A stretch of DNA of 64,000 bases from Cephalotus follicularis. Its lineage: Eukaryota; Streptophyta; Magnoliopsida; Oxalidales; Cephalotaceae. Shown here piece by piece: positions 35,087 to 47,160 of the stretch. The notes under the pieces were generated by a model that was not told where the DNA came from, did not search any database, and saw nothing but the letters and a program-made list of their open reading frames with translations. Position numbers and translations under genes: made by a program. The DNA is taken from contig BDDD01002647.1 in the NCBI GenBank assembly GCA_001972305.1, forward strand, positions 195,213 to 259,212, given 5' to 3'. Numbering within the stretch: position 1 is the first letter of the stretch; each line of letters opens with the position of its first letter.

Positions 35087-35098
35087 GCTCTGACACCA
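35087..35098 (-). other. primer-binding site of element E
   Basis: The minus strand reads TGGTGTCAGAGC, the initiator-Met type with A to G at position 5. It is 4 nt from the LTR end at 35103. Confidence 0.8.
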
Positions 35099-35494
35099 CT
35101 GTTGTCACACCCCGTTTCCATAAAAAAACATTTAGGTTATGGCAATCAACATATATTCAGCTTATTGCAATTTACGAATGAATTGAAACTTTTCAAAACA
35201 TAGTATCTTGCGGAAGCATATGAATCATAAGCTGAAACCACACGTATCATGCATCCCATACTACATGATACTAGCATTTATCATCATATAACCATTGTCA
35301 AAAGCCCTCAAACGGAGCGTGATCTGATATTCGATCAGTTACATTAAAACACCAATACAGTAATCTCAAAAGTAAACATTTCTGAAAGTAAATACAACAT
35401 AAGGATAATTCATTATTACAACGACTAATTTAAACATTTCTCGAAGGAAAACACAATTTAAACTTCACTTCGCTACCCAAAGCCCAATGGTGAC

Positions 35495-37127
35495 TGTAAC
35501 ACCCCCGAGACGTGGGAGTCGCCACAGGTACACATAACTGAACTAAACATAACATATCAGATTTAAACGTTCATCTTTATTTAAAAACGTGATGGTTTAA
35601 AGCTTAACCAAAACATATAAAAACTGATCATATCAGAAACCTTAAACATAAAACATAATACAAATGTTATAGAACGAAATTAACATAAGTTCATTATAAC
35701 TGGGTCCACTATGACCACATAACATAAAGGATCGGCTACTAGACAATCCTCAGATAAGGATGGGAGTCACTCTCATCACACATTGCCCCTTTGGTCCTGA
35801 TAACCTGCCGCATGGAAACAAAAACGCGGCTGAGCAAACCTCAGTACGGATATAGAATATAAAACAGTAATAATATTTTTAAAGCAGGAAGATTTCCAAA
35901 AGTGCATTAAAATTGAAATCTTAAGCAATAATAGTTTAAACATGTTTTATAAATGCCCACGGCAAAACGAAATAACAAAGTTCATAACTTTGAAAACCAT
36001 AAAATGTACCTTTTTCCAAAACATAGGATCAAAAACCTGAGCACCAAAACCAAAACATATCATATAATAGCAAGGAGTTTCGCGACACTCACATTGCCAA
36101 TGGAATCGTAGTATACAGCACTATACATACAATTTCCATATCCCAAACATATACCAATAACATATAACTAAGATCGACCTATACCACACCATTACCCAAT
36201 CCAATCCCATCCATTTACAATGATTATATGCATCAACAACAGATTATAAGACACTCTTTAGACATCTACAGACTGCTCTAAACATGTGTCCATTTGACAG
36301 ATACCAAAGGAAGTGAAAATCAAAATTACTCTTTAAAAAAAAAAGTTCAAACATGGAAAAACAATCCATGGATCATATCAACACATAACTGTAATCAAAG
36401 GAGTAACAACTAACCTGCAATGACGACACAGATTGAAGAGAAAACAGGTTGTGTGACAGAATCAAAAGAAAGAAGAATACATATTCAAAATTTGACAATG
36501 CCATGCAATAAACCATAAAATAAAATCTGCGTTAATCCTTTGATGAAACTAACCTTTTAATGGAGCAAGAGACACGAAATTTACTGCCTTAGATGCTCAA
36601 TAATTCGGCAGAAACAGCAGTAAAAGATTGGTGGCAGAATCCCTACCTTGCATAAAAGTTTATATTGTGGAGAGTCCAAAAAGGAAAAAAAAAAAAAGAA
36701 AGGAAACCTAATCTGCTAGGACAAGGAATGTGGACTGATTTCTGGGAAGATAAGGAGGGAAGGATAGAGTTGTGAAGGAGGAAGAGATTGGGAAGAGGTG
36801 GAATACGGGAAAGAGAGGGAAAGTTGGAAGAGAATTAGGAAAGAAAATAGAAATAAAAAGGAAATAAAATAAGTAATAAGGATTTTGTTATAAAAAGAAA
36901 TAATTTCTAAAGTATAATTATGAATTTAATAAAATATTTTGTAATAATAATAATACACATAATTATAACTAATTTACCAAAGTCCAAAGGCCCACACTAA
37001 CAAACCCAAAAATTAAGGCTGGTATCAGTCAGCCCAAAAACATAAACCCAACATAAAACGGACGAATACATAAACGAAACAATTAAAACCCGTAAGGAAA
37101 TTACGTACAGGTAAGCAGGGTATTACA
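35495..37127 (-). mobile_element. solo LTR G (1633 bp)
   Basis: The minus strand begins TGTAATACCCTG at 37127 and ends GGGGGTGTTACA. TSD GTGAC is at 35490-35494 and 37128-37132. It is a group-2 LTR with the GCCGCG/TGCGGC hairpin block (about 35808-35845) and GTATA/TATAC hairpin (36111-36126). No GTCGAC array was seen, the only complete LTR of the group without one. A GA-rich stretch lies at 36690-36860. Confidence 0.9.
36111..36126 (-). repeat. GTATA/TATAC hairpin (LTR G), covariant form
   Basis: This is at the position of the GTGTA/TACAC hairpin of C, L and D. Both arms differ and still pair. Confidence 0.6.
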
Positions 37128-37545
37128 GTGACAATCCGCTGCATCAACCTGAAATGTAGGGGGTTAGCCTTTGTCCTCACTCGGCTAAGTAGAGAAAATA
37201 TAAGGCACTTCAGGACTCAATGATAATGAATGCCATGAAATGAATGCACCGTGATGCAATACGTGATATGTATATACATATATATATATGTACGTATATA
37301 TGTATACAGGCCAAAAGGTACGACTATGCCAAGTGTCTATAACCATACAAATTATCAATCAGGTCACTGCGGACCCATCAATCTAGTCAAACATGTCACA
37401 GAGGATAGATCAATCCAGTCTAATACAGTCATGTCACGGCAGAGAAAACAATCCGATACAGTCAAGCATATCACAACGGGCAACCAATCACTCAGTCAAT
37501 CAATCATCAATCGATCAATCATGCCACAAATGACAACACTTAAAC

Positions 37546-37950
37546 GGGAATGCTTCCACTCTGTGTTTAGCACCCGATTAATTCCACTCTATGTTAGCAA
37601 CCCGGTTACTTCCGCTCTGCGTTTAGTAACCGCCATAAAAATCAATCAGTCACATAGGACAAACAATCTCTCAATCATGTCCAATTGGACAAACAATCCA
37701 TTCAGGGATGCTTCCACTCTGTGTTTAGCACCCGGTCACTTCCACTCTGTGTTTAGTAACCCGGTTACTTCCGCTCTGCGTTTAGTAATCATCGAATGTA
37801 GGAGTCCCTAGATAGTTCCACTCTGTGTTAGTAGCCTAGTTACTTCCGCTCTTCATCTAGTAACCATTGTACGGGTTCACTCCATGTTTAGCAGCCAACA
37901 CATGTGAAAATCCTAGTTACTTACACTATGTATTTAGTGACTAATACAGA
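37546..37950 (-). repeat. tandem hairpin array (E 5' LTR)
   Basis: Sister of the array at 27597-28010, more degraded. It includes units with the CGC/GCG and CAC/GTG inner stems. A 186-codon plus-strand frame across it is a by-product of the repeat. Confidence 0.75.
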
Positions 37951-38386
37951 TTTCCCATCACAATCCATCAATCAATGATGCTAACCGGCCTTGAGCTAGG
38001 AAAGCACACGGCTAACCGTCCCGTGGTGCTAGGAAAGCTCAACAATCAATCAATCCAGTCAATTATGTTTCAAGTAGTCTATATTTTCATAAACGCTTGA
38101 AATCATAACTATACATATAGATGTATACAAAACAGTCCTTTCCAAAATAGTCATCAAGTAATTTATGTAAAATAAAGTACTTGCCAAACATATTTATTCA
38201 AAATATGTGCAATCCTTTGAAACCTCGTTTCAAGCTTTGAAATACAACATTCCATACAAAATATCGGTTATAACAAAACCATAATCCCATTGTCTAAAAT
38301 GATAAACACTTTAGCAATTATGTACATTTCAAGCCATAACAATATGCAATGCAAACATGTGCTCAAAATGCAAATGGGCTTTATTC

Positions 38387-38633
38387 GCATCAATGTCTCA
38401 TCCCTTCGGCGTCGATACTCAAGGCAAGGACCATTAAGCGTCGGCGCTTCTCCACTTGACGTCGACCCTTTGAGGTAGGAACCTTAGGCGTCAACACTAC
38501 ATGTGTCCATTCTCACACACAACGAATCATGGCATCAACGTTTTCTCTAAGCGTCGACGTTTATCGCGAAAACATAGCTCAGTCTCCGTATAACGGTCCA
38601 TAGCATCGACGCTTCTTTCCTAAGCATCGACGG
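38387..38633. repeat. GTCGAC palindrome array, dialect GCGTCGACGC (E 5' LTR)
   Basis: Sister of 30940-31185. Several copies here read GCATCGACG where the other LTR has GCGTCGACG, that is CpG-to-TpG/CpA change at the outer CpG. Confidence 0.8.
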
Positions 38634-39421
38634 TTAAACGAACCAAAACATGGTTCCTTCAACACGTCTGGAGACCAATAGAATTCAAAGCATACAACAC
38701 ATGCAATCCGACTCACAATCATTGCAAAACACAATATTCGTGACACGTTAACTATTCATAACAACCCTAACACCAATCACACGATCCTCAACCCATGCAT
38801 TTCATCAAATGAACACTTATTACAATTGAACTCGAATATGCATGTATAAATCCCATACAATTACACCTACCTCTGATTCCAAGTTAGGAATCGCAGTCCA
38901 CCTCTTCAATGTCCACAGCCCCGAACACGCTCTTTATTCACATTGCATATACAACACGTTGTCATTACGATCAACAGACACAAACATTGCCGTCACCGAA
39001 ATGCCTGCCGGATTCCAGCAGACTCACCCAGGTTGTGCGGCACCCATAAACAGGTTCCACATTGAACGGTCTACTCAAAACCGTTCAAGACTCACAGTGA
39101 ATCGGCGCTGAATGCCGTGTCACCGGTGGCAGCGACTTACGACTCACTGAGTCAACTCGCCGGACTTCAACAAGTCCGATCGCCACCCAAAAATGCCACA
39201 CATTCACAAGTCTTATGCGTTACTGCCCGTGACTCACCGAGACTCAGAGCCAAACGCACGGTCTCAGGCGGTAGTGAGTCGACTCAGTCAGTTGATTTCG
39301 GCCGATTCCGGCTGAAATACGCCTCAACGGTGGCCAAAATGGACAAAGCGGGCCTTTTAGACGAAAACCTCCTTCATCCGCGACGCTAACCGACTGTGGA
39401 ACGCACAACAGAGGAGAAAAC

Positions 39422-41968
39422 TGTTGGAAACCTGGCAAGGGTTCCCAGTCAATTTTGTCCTAGGACGCTAGTGTGCATAATTTTAATTTTTCAAAAATAC
39501 CAAGACAAGAAGTCAAGGTTCACACTGACATCTTAGCACAAATTAGAAAAGCCGAGGATCTCCGTTTAATGGTCAATCGAACAATTACGAAATCAAGCAT
39601 GCATGCAAAAACATAAAACGTAAGCACAACAGAACTCATAAAACAAATGGGAAGCGACCATACCAACGTTGGAGGCTCCACCACTTTACCGCTACACGCT
39701 TGCAGTAGCAACATTCGGTCACCGGTACCATCGCCGGATTTTGGACAGTCTACGTTTGGTCCGATCTTGACACCACCGTACTCCAAAAAATTTGCTCTAC
39801 CCATTGCAGGCGGAGACACGCCAGGACTCACGCCAGAACACGGTGAACAGTGGCGGCGACTCACTGAGGTCAGACTCAGTGAGTCTCGGTCAACTTACCT
39901 TTGACCGGTCTTGACATATGTGGACGCAAACCACCCGATCTTCACACCGGTGGCTGAGACTCGGCGAGACTCGGCCTAGAATACAGCGAACGGCCGGCAG
40001 CGAGTCACTGGGTTGACTCGCCGTTCGTCATCAGCGGCCGCCAAGCCACCACACAGTTCAACTCCTTCAGCCCGACACACCCACGCCACAGACTCGCCGT
40101 GACTCAGGCCAGAACACCAAGTCATGGCAGCCCGACCCGTCAACTTGCCCAGTTGACTCACCACGCACAAACACCGGCCAAACAACCGAAAAACGTAAAG
40201 AGAAGATCAAAATGGATAGAGCCAACGATTTGGCTCCACCCACTGTGATCATCGGCGGTGGAAGAGACGCCGGGAGCGGCGTGATGACAAAACCACGTCA
40301 CTGCCGCCAGGGAGAAAATGGGGAGAAAGAAAGGAAAAACGGGAGAGGGAAGGGAAGAGGCATACCGTGGAAGGACATCGGCCATTCCTTGGCCATCGGC
40401 GCGAAGCGCCGATCATCTTCCTCGGCCGAACAACGCCCCTGCGCTGTGCGTACGCATAGCGCCCTTCTGCCTCGCCCAAAACGCACGGGAGAGATTGGGA
40501 GAGAGGTGGGAGAGAGTGTAAGAGAGAGTTTTTTTTTAAATTAGTAATAAAATGAATTTTTGACTTTATAAATAATAAGTCTCTCTCTCTCTCTCTCTCT
40601 CTTCTCATTTCTCCTTTTACAAAAAATCTCTTTCAATTTTAATTTGTTTCTCTCCCAATTAATTAAAGACTCTCTCTTCAATTAATTTGATTTAATAAAA
40701 TTAAATCATGCTCTGACATTTAATCTCTATATATTAAAAAGGCAAATTGCGGAGAGTGGAACAAACCACAAATGTCTAATTAATATATACTAGTTAAAAA
40801 ACTAGTTTTACCACCAAGCGAGCATGTGTGTAGCATGCGTCACATTTCCAATAATCGGGCGGGACCCGAAAGCCTATCGTTCTCCAGTATGATGATAAAT
40901 TCCCAGAGCACCCCGTCATCTGGTATGACTACTTTAATAGTCACCGACTACTAGAATAGCCCCGGTGTGATTTCCAGTCACCCCCCGGATTCGTGTATTA
41001 CCACGTCTATCAATCAGGGACCGAATAGCCAGTCGCTTTGTCCAGTCATCGGCATATGTGTAGTGTTTCCCTCGTCATACGTAGCTCAGATCAACGGTCT
41101 AGGGTTTGGATGAATGACACCCCTAGATTTAGCCGTGATACTAAATATCTATGATCGTACTGAGACTATGACAGACCTCCCATGGAAACTACCCCATCTC
41201 TGGTCCGTCTATAACCTGATCAGGATTTTAAGTCTACAACGTACATAGATAAATAGAGTTGGTCACCCTCTGCCCGGGTGTGACGATCCCCTGTTGCGCA
41301 CTCGCTCATACATCTCAATGCAGCTTCCATAAGACCCAACGACAACCCTTTTGCCAGCACGTGGCTAGTGCTGGGGAAGACAGAAATCAAAGTCAAGCAG
41401 CCCCCACACAATGCATGCTAGCCGCTTAGGTCAAAGCAACATCGTAGGCGTGGACCTACTAGTCACCATAGACTATACACTACCATGACCATAGGAACCC
41501 CTATTGACATGGGTATAGACTATCCAAATAGGGATCCTATTGGTAGGTCTGTTCAGCATCATGAAACCGTGCACGCACCCCACATTAGCTTTAGGATAAA
41601 TACCAAATGGTCCATGAGATGATCCATCCTCCCTCCTTGGGAGCAAGCGTAATGTGGCAAGTCTTTATCACGGTTCTACAATGGCCTAAAGATTGTGAAC
41701 CTATGACTTGGAACAAGTTTAGTCACAGGGAATAAGGATCTTAATCTCATGGCCTCCATGGCGAGAGATCCAACCCTTTGATGTGACAGGGCAACATATT
41801 GCATACAGTTAATTAAGAATAAGTATTCTGTTCCTTTTAGTTGGTTGGGATGAGCCATATATTCTTGCCAATATAAATAAATTTGCACATAGAACATAAT
41901 TGGAACTAAGAACGTTAAATTAGAGTGTACATATAGCCTCTCGTGGCTTGCAGGGACACCCAATTCCA
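39422..41968 (-). mobile_element. 3' LTR of element H (2547 bp)
   Basis: The minus strand begins TGGAATTGGG at 41968 after an AAATGGGAGATT polypurine tract and ends CCAACA at 39422. It has many GAGTC/GACTC words (39820-40150), a GA-rich region read on minus (40300-40620) with a CT microsatellite at 40581-40602, and no gene. Paired reading frames of about 110 codons (40212-40544) recur in the sister LTR only because the LTR is duplicated. Confidence 0.85.
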
Positions 41969-41980
41969 AAAATCTCCCAT
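41969..41980 (-). other. polypurine tract of element H
   Basis: The minus strand reads AAATGGGAGATT directly before TGGAATTGGG, matching the AAGTGGGAGA type of copia element 2. Confidence 0.6.
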
Positions 41981-43338
41981 TTGGCCCTTCAGCCACGAAG
42001 ACCTTATAGCCTAAGCATATCGTACATGACTCCCACAAGTACTGAACTGCTAAAGGCATAGGTAAGTGGGTCTGTTAAGTTTGCTTCCTACGCGACTCTC
42101 TCTGATGGTGACATCTACCCTCATGATGTCTCCTATATTTTCCTCAATAACATCTCTTTCGAAACGTTACATTCATATATGATCTCCATGATCATAATGA
42201 TACCATTGCTGTATATGTTTGGGCAGTAATGAGACCCGGGTTCCTTGGTTTGTGCAAAGCCCCATCGTCGTCCTTATGCTGCACAACTGAACAATGATGG
42301 ATAGAACCACATAAAGTTCGATAATGAACTTCCGCTGCCAAACCAGCTACCGTATCCAGTATCACAGGTTGCAGCATACTCTTGCACCATGGTGGAGTTT
42401 GCAGTTCTCGACTGCCACAAACTCCTCCCACTCACACAGCACTTCCATTTAGGACCAACACATATCCTGAAATGGATTTGTGATCATCCGGATCACTATT
42501 GAAACTAGAGTTAACCTAACTCTTACGTCTCAATTCACTATATTCTCCATGTATCAAGAAATAATCCTGAATCTTTCACAGGCATTATATCCTCTTGACA
42601 ATGTCACACTGTCTCTTACAGGGACTGGACTGAAATCGATTAGCCAAACCCTTAGGTATATCGACATCAAGCTCAATACGAAGTATGGCATACATGATGG
42701 AGCCTATTGCTGAAGCATAAGGTTACCTATTCATGCTTGTCCTCTCCTCATAAGTCTTGGAAGACATCCTCTTGGAAAGGTGAATTCCTTGGCTAATTGG
42801 CAGTAAGCCATACGTGGAATTCGTTTCATACTATTTCAGCTCCCTGCAGATGTACTAGCTTTGGAAAAGTCTAAGCAATCTACTCGATCTACTCTTTAAA
42901 TCTTCATTCTCTAAAACGTAGAAAGCCCTTCCCAAATCCTTCGCGGAGAAATTCTTGCTTAACTGTACTTCAACATACCTACAACATCCTTTGTGTATAG
43001 TACGTCATCGATATACCGTATCAAGAAAGTAATTTCTGGGTTATCCTGTTTCTGGTAGACATTAGGTTTATCCATATATTTGATAAAATCAAAATGGATA
43101 TTTCAGCTATGGGATGCTTGCTTAAGGTCATAGACCTTTGGAGCTTGCACCTCTTGTGCTAATGCTCTATGAATGTAAACCTCCTTGGTTTGGAACATAT
43201 CAATGTCCTCTTCAAGATAGGGGAAGGTAATCCTGATATTCATTTGCCATAGCTCATCACCACAATGAGCAGCAATTTCAAGCATAATCCGAATGGACTT
43301 AACCATTTGCGACTGATGAGAAAGTTCCCGGTATATAC
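41981..43338 (-). pseudogene. copia H reverse transcriptase (second part) and RNase H
   Basis: On the minus strand the text resumes after solo LTR I at KSIRIMLEIAAH, then DELWQMNIR, VYDLKQASHS and the catalytic RYIDDVLY (about 43025-42996), in place of YVDD. GIHLSKRMSSKTYEERTSM and PYASAIGSIMYA (about 42780-42670) match the copia 2 region GIHLSQK...SAVGSIMYA. RNase H remnants follow (WCKSMLQPV near 42390, and IGDIMRVDVTIRESR near 42150). Many stops and frame changes are present. Confidence 0.8.
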
Positions 43339-45351
43339 TGTAACGCCCGGTATTTCCCTGAATGTAATATTTCAATTTATGATGTAATCATTAAACTTGA
43401 TTTAATGAGAATGTTGAGTTTTTGAACTCAAAGGAGGTGTACAAACCCTAATTATGGACTTGGGAGGGGAATGAGTGTGTTAAAGCTTGAAACGGCACTG
43501 TTTTGGGACAAAGACATCGACGCCTTTTGGAAAGACGTCGACGCCTTTGGGGTTTGAGGTACGCGTGGATGCGTGGCATGCACATCGACTTTGAGAGAAG
43601 GCACCGACATACTGTAAATTCGAGCTTGATATTCATGCATGGTTTATGATCTTGAATGTATAAAAATGCATGATTCTTGAATTGATACTGCCACTGGATT
43701 GATGCCATGATGTGCTAGATATGTTTGGAGTATCTATATGTTGGTTTCTTGCTATGAAAACCTGTTGTTATGCATGATTGTGGGTTGTTAAGGCCACTGT
43801 TTGATAAGTTGTGGGGTAGAAGATGACTACTGTTGAAAATGACGTCGACTCCTTTTAGAAAGACATCGACGCCATCAAATAATACACTGTCGTTTTGAGG
43901 ATCCAGACTTGAACGTCGACGTGTGAGAAAGGGACCTCGACGCCTCCTGTGGAAGAACGCGCTGATACTGGGACTTGGACATCAACGTCTGCCATGAAAG
44001 ACATCGACGCCTTTGGGAAAGACGTCGACTTGTTTGTTACTGTTTGGAGTCTCCTTCATCAAATGATACGAAACGATCCCGATTCCTGTTAGGGTGCATT
44101 TGAGCATATGTATGCATTGCATATGCACTGTTTACTGCCTGATTGTGTACTGTTTGTGTGTTGTTGTGATTTCTAATGTGTTGATACTTTAGAAATGCAT
44201 AGATGAGCTCGGAATAAGATATTTTGAGTACGGAAATTATGTATTGATCAAATAACGTATTTTCAACCGAACCGGTAAACGATTTACACTACTGAAACTG
44301 TTACTGATATTTTCTACTGAAAATACCTATTTTCAAATGTTGTCAATTTTGGAAACATTTTGGAAAATAACTGCCTGTTGTCGATCAAATCGATCATTAC
44401 CGTTTACTGCACTGTTACTGTTTAAATTCACTGTTTGCTCTGTGAATTGCTTGTGATTGTGTTTGAGCTGCTAGTTGCATGGCGGAGGTTACCAATGATG
44501 ACTAGTGGTAGGGTCGAACCTAGGGGCCAGGAGCGTGGCTAGGTGACTCACTGTACTGTTGCCTCGCTTGGTTGCCCGATGTGGGGACCGGAGTGGGAGT
44601 GTAGCGTGGGGCCAGGAGTTGGCGGCGCTATATACTGTTGTTGTAGTCCTATGTGGACATCCTGACTGTTGTTGTGGTCCTATACGGACATACTGTACTG
44701 TACTGTTTACTGGTCCTTTACGGACACTACTGTGATTGTTGACGTAGCCCTGGCCGGGTTACTACTGTACTGTTACTGTATACATATATTTCATATATAT
44801 ATGTGTAACATTGATATTTTAATGTACTGTTATACGTATGCATATTTTTATATAAGTATAAACTGGGTCTCCACTGTACTGCATCATTTACGCATTCATA
44901 TCATGACATGCATTATGTTGACCCCGATTTACTGTTATGTCTTAGCCGAGTGAGGACAAAGGCTAACCCCCTACTTTACAGATTGATGCAGTGGACTGTT
45001 GGATCGGCTTGGACGAAGATCAAGTTGTTATCTTGTCATCTTACTGTTTTGTTAACCCTTGTGGATCATGGTTTTTGGATACACCATTGTGATGGTATTG
45101 TTTATGAAGGAATATTGTTTGTACTGTAAGTTCACGCTCCGTTTTTTGGGCGATTAACACTGTAATAACCTGTATTTGTGTAGCATGTGGTATGGGACGC
45201 ACGTTACGAGTTACGGCTTATGTTTTGTTATGCTTCCGCAGCTGTTATTCTTGGAAAAGTTTTAAGTTTTATGGTTTTTGGCATGAGCTGTATTTTATGT
45301 TAATTGCCTTTACCGCTTTTATGTCGCGTTTTATATAAACGGGGTGTGACA
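43339..45351 (+). mobile_element. solo LTR I (2013 bp), family of J
   Basis: It starts TGTAACGCCCGG and ends ACGGGGTGTGACA. Flanks are TATAC (43334-43338) and TATGC (45352-45356), a TSD with one change. It splits the RT of copia H. Compared with the J LTR it lacks a block between 43600 and 43615 that includes the donor-like GTAGGGG and its exon side. It carries type III palindromes (43513-44030), GGAGT-loop hairpins, the TTAGCC/GGCTAA hairpin (44942-44966) and an acceptor-like CAG ending 44981. Confidence 0.88.
43513..44030. repeat. GTCGAC palindrome array, dialect GACRTCGACGYC (LTR I)
   Basis: Dimers are clear: GACATCGACGCC at 43513 with GACGTCGACGCC at 43534, and GACATCGACGCC at 44000 with GACGTCGACT at 44021, both 21 bp apart. 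Further copies lie between 43841 and 43990. Spacers read TTTTGGAAA and TTTGGGAAA. Confidence 0.85.
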
Positions 45352-45356
45352 TATGC

Positions 45357-46210
45357 AGACCTCTTGTCTTTAGTTTATACCCTTTCACGACCAATTGCGC
45401 TCTAAAGGTTTTAACCTTTTCCATTAACGCCAATCTTCCTCGTGAAGATTTACTTACCATCTGATAGGGTTTTAAGCCTTCGGGTGAGTGTACCAAGTCC
45501 CTTACTTGATAGGCGTATATGGAGTCCTTTTCGGATTTCATGATCTCTTACCATGTCCTGGAATCGGTGCACTTCACTAATTCCTTATAGCTGACAGGCT
45601 CGTCATCTCGCTGACGTTAGGTTCGTTAGTGCCTTTATTGAGAAAACCTTATTTCTCAGCCACTGTCGAAAACCTTGCCTGATCTCCTCGATAAATAAGT
45701 GCCTAACTGAGATTCCATCTCAGATTGGGATCCTTTCCCAATTATGTCTTTAGAGGTTCCAACCTCCAACTCCTTATCGTCTTGTGGGTTTTCACCTTGT
45801 CATAACTCACTTAGTTATAACATACTCCCACTGCTTCCTGCAATCAGGTATTCCTTCCATAGGAATTTTGCAGTATGCGAAACAAAACCATATTTGTTCG
45901 CTAAGATGGTAGAAATAATATCCTAAGCACTTCTTAGAATATTCCACAAACCGGCAACATCTCGATCGTGCCTCCAGCTTAGAAGGTTTCCACCTTCTTA
46001 TATAAGTTGGACAGTCTTCAACCAACCGATGGTTTAGGCTGGGTTTCCTCCATGTATGATCTCCTTGATCATATGATATCCTCTTGATATCGGAAGGGAC
46101 GAATTCCAAAGAATCCAGATTAGGATAAGTATTGCCCTGTGCAATGCATAACCCAGAAGGAGATAGGAAGATGTATAAAAGATTTAATGGATAAGACAAT
46201 TTCCACAAAG
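45357..46210 (-). pseudogene. copia H integrase tail and RT start
   Basis: Minus-strand text WRKPSLNH...KLEARSRCCRFVEYSKK...YYFYHLSEQIWF matches copia 2 WLGRKPSLSH...KLEARSDHCRFVGYPKE...YYFYHPIEQKIF, the integrase C-terminal region. EKDSIYAYQVRDLVHSPEGLKPYQM and VKTFRAQLVVKGY at 45541-45360 are the start of RT. The integrase catalytic core expected upstream was not found. Multiple frameshifts are present. Confidence 0.8.
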
Positions 46211-46600
46211 TCCATCTACTCTGTACGGATATACCATTTCCACACGGTTTTTCCTCAGAGATGTCACTTTAGAGAGAAAATCTCATTATCTCTCAATAAT
46301 CTTTTATTATATGTTTCTTATTGAATTGTTAATACAATGGTTAAAACTCAGATCCTTTTGTATCCATGTGCCTCTTGCACTAACTAGAATATTACTATGT
46401 ATGAGAATAAAGAATTTACCACAATTCAAGCTCCTTGCTTATCTCATACAAATCAAAACAATGTTTCTTATAATATTCTTTATATTTAAGGATCCAGTTT
46501 TAGTATATATCTATTCACAATATTTAAACAATTCATTTTGCCATTACAAAGGTGTGAATCCCTTGACTCATCATTATGGCGTATATCCATAGCTTTAACA
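46211..46600. other. unassigned interior of copia H
   Basis: AT-rich stretch with no recognisable motif. The integrase core and protease should lie around here if H were complete, so a deletion or heavy decay is likely. Confidence 0.4.
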
Positions 46601-47160
46601 GCTCCTTGCTGCCTAGCTTCTCTTAGCTCATTGCATAGAGATACCAATGTTAGTGTCATAACCTGAGTTCCTTACTCAAGCTCAACTTACATCGTAAGCT
46701 AGATAAAGTATATGGAGGTGCCTTACCACAAGGCATCTCTAGCTATGAACTATAGGAACATATTACAATATCTTCCAATTGCCTTAGCTTCCCGAAATGG
46801 AAGTAGGCAAATTCCATATAAAACTTTTAATCATTTTTCTAGAATAGAATTCCCTTTGCACTAGCTGCCTCTTCCTTGGGTTTTCACCCTTGGAACTTAG
46901 ATTCACTTGATCTATCTCCCCTTGAGATTATTCAAGTAGGAAATCAAGACATCACAAACGATCTCAACCTCTCTTGGTCAAAATCTACCTTTACAGTCAT
47001 AGACTGGGTACCATACAACTCCTCAAGTTGTTTAAGCATGGCACATAAGGTCTGTGAGTGCATAACCTGCATAAAAATTGTGGCTCCGTGCCAACAAATG
47101 CAAGGTTACGAGCCTGATAATTGTCTTCCCACCACTTAACCACCAAGGTCTGGTGATGGT
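46601..47160 (-). pseudogene. copia H gag remnant
   Basis: Near 47050-46960 the minus strand reads MLKQLEELYGTQSMTVKV, the helix-rich core of a copia gag (compare LHLDEMYGAGSRT in copia 1), followed by ISYLNNLK and, further on, LCNELREARQQGAVKAMD. Stops and frameshifts are frequent and no zinc knuckle was found. Confidence 0.5.

Larger units (their letters stand above)
37149..38870 (-). other. candidate LTR intron-like module of E (5' LTR copy)
   Basis: Minus-strand donor-like CAGAG|GTAGGTG at 38870 and acceptor-like GGCTAACCCCCTACATTTCAG|GTTGATG with the AG at 37150-37149. The length is 1722 bp. The 3' LTR copy is 31422 to 27225, about 1.71 kb after removing F. Confidence 0.4.
35103..39421 (-). 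mobile_element. 5' LTR of element E, first part (with nested solo LTR G)
   Basis: Bases 35103-35494 and 37133-39421 match the 3' LTR at 26817 onward. Solo LTR G interrupts at 35495. At 39422 copia H begins. The LTR resumes at 59966-60243 with about 250 bp missing at the junction. Confidence 0.88.

Noticed and set aside
37251..37811. 186-codon plus-strand frame
   Set aside because: Antisense to element E and running through the tandem hairpin array, whose period keeps a frame open. No domain.
40212..40544. 110-codon plus-strand frame repeated at 53952-54284
   Set aside because: It is antisense to element H, within both LTR copies, with biased composition (Gly/Lys/Arg) and no recognisable domain. 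It persists because the LTR is duplicated.
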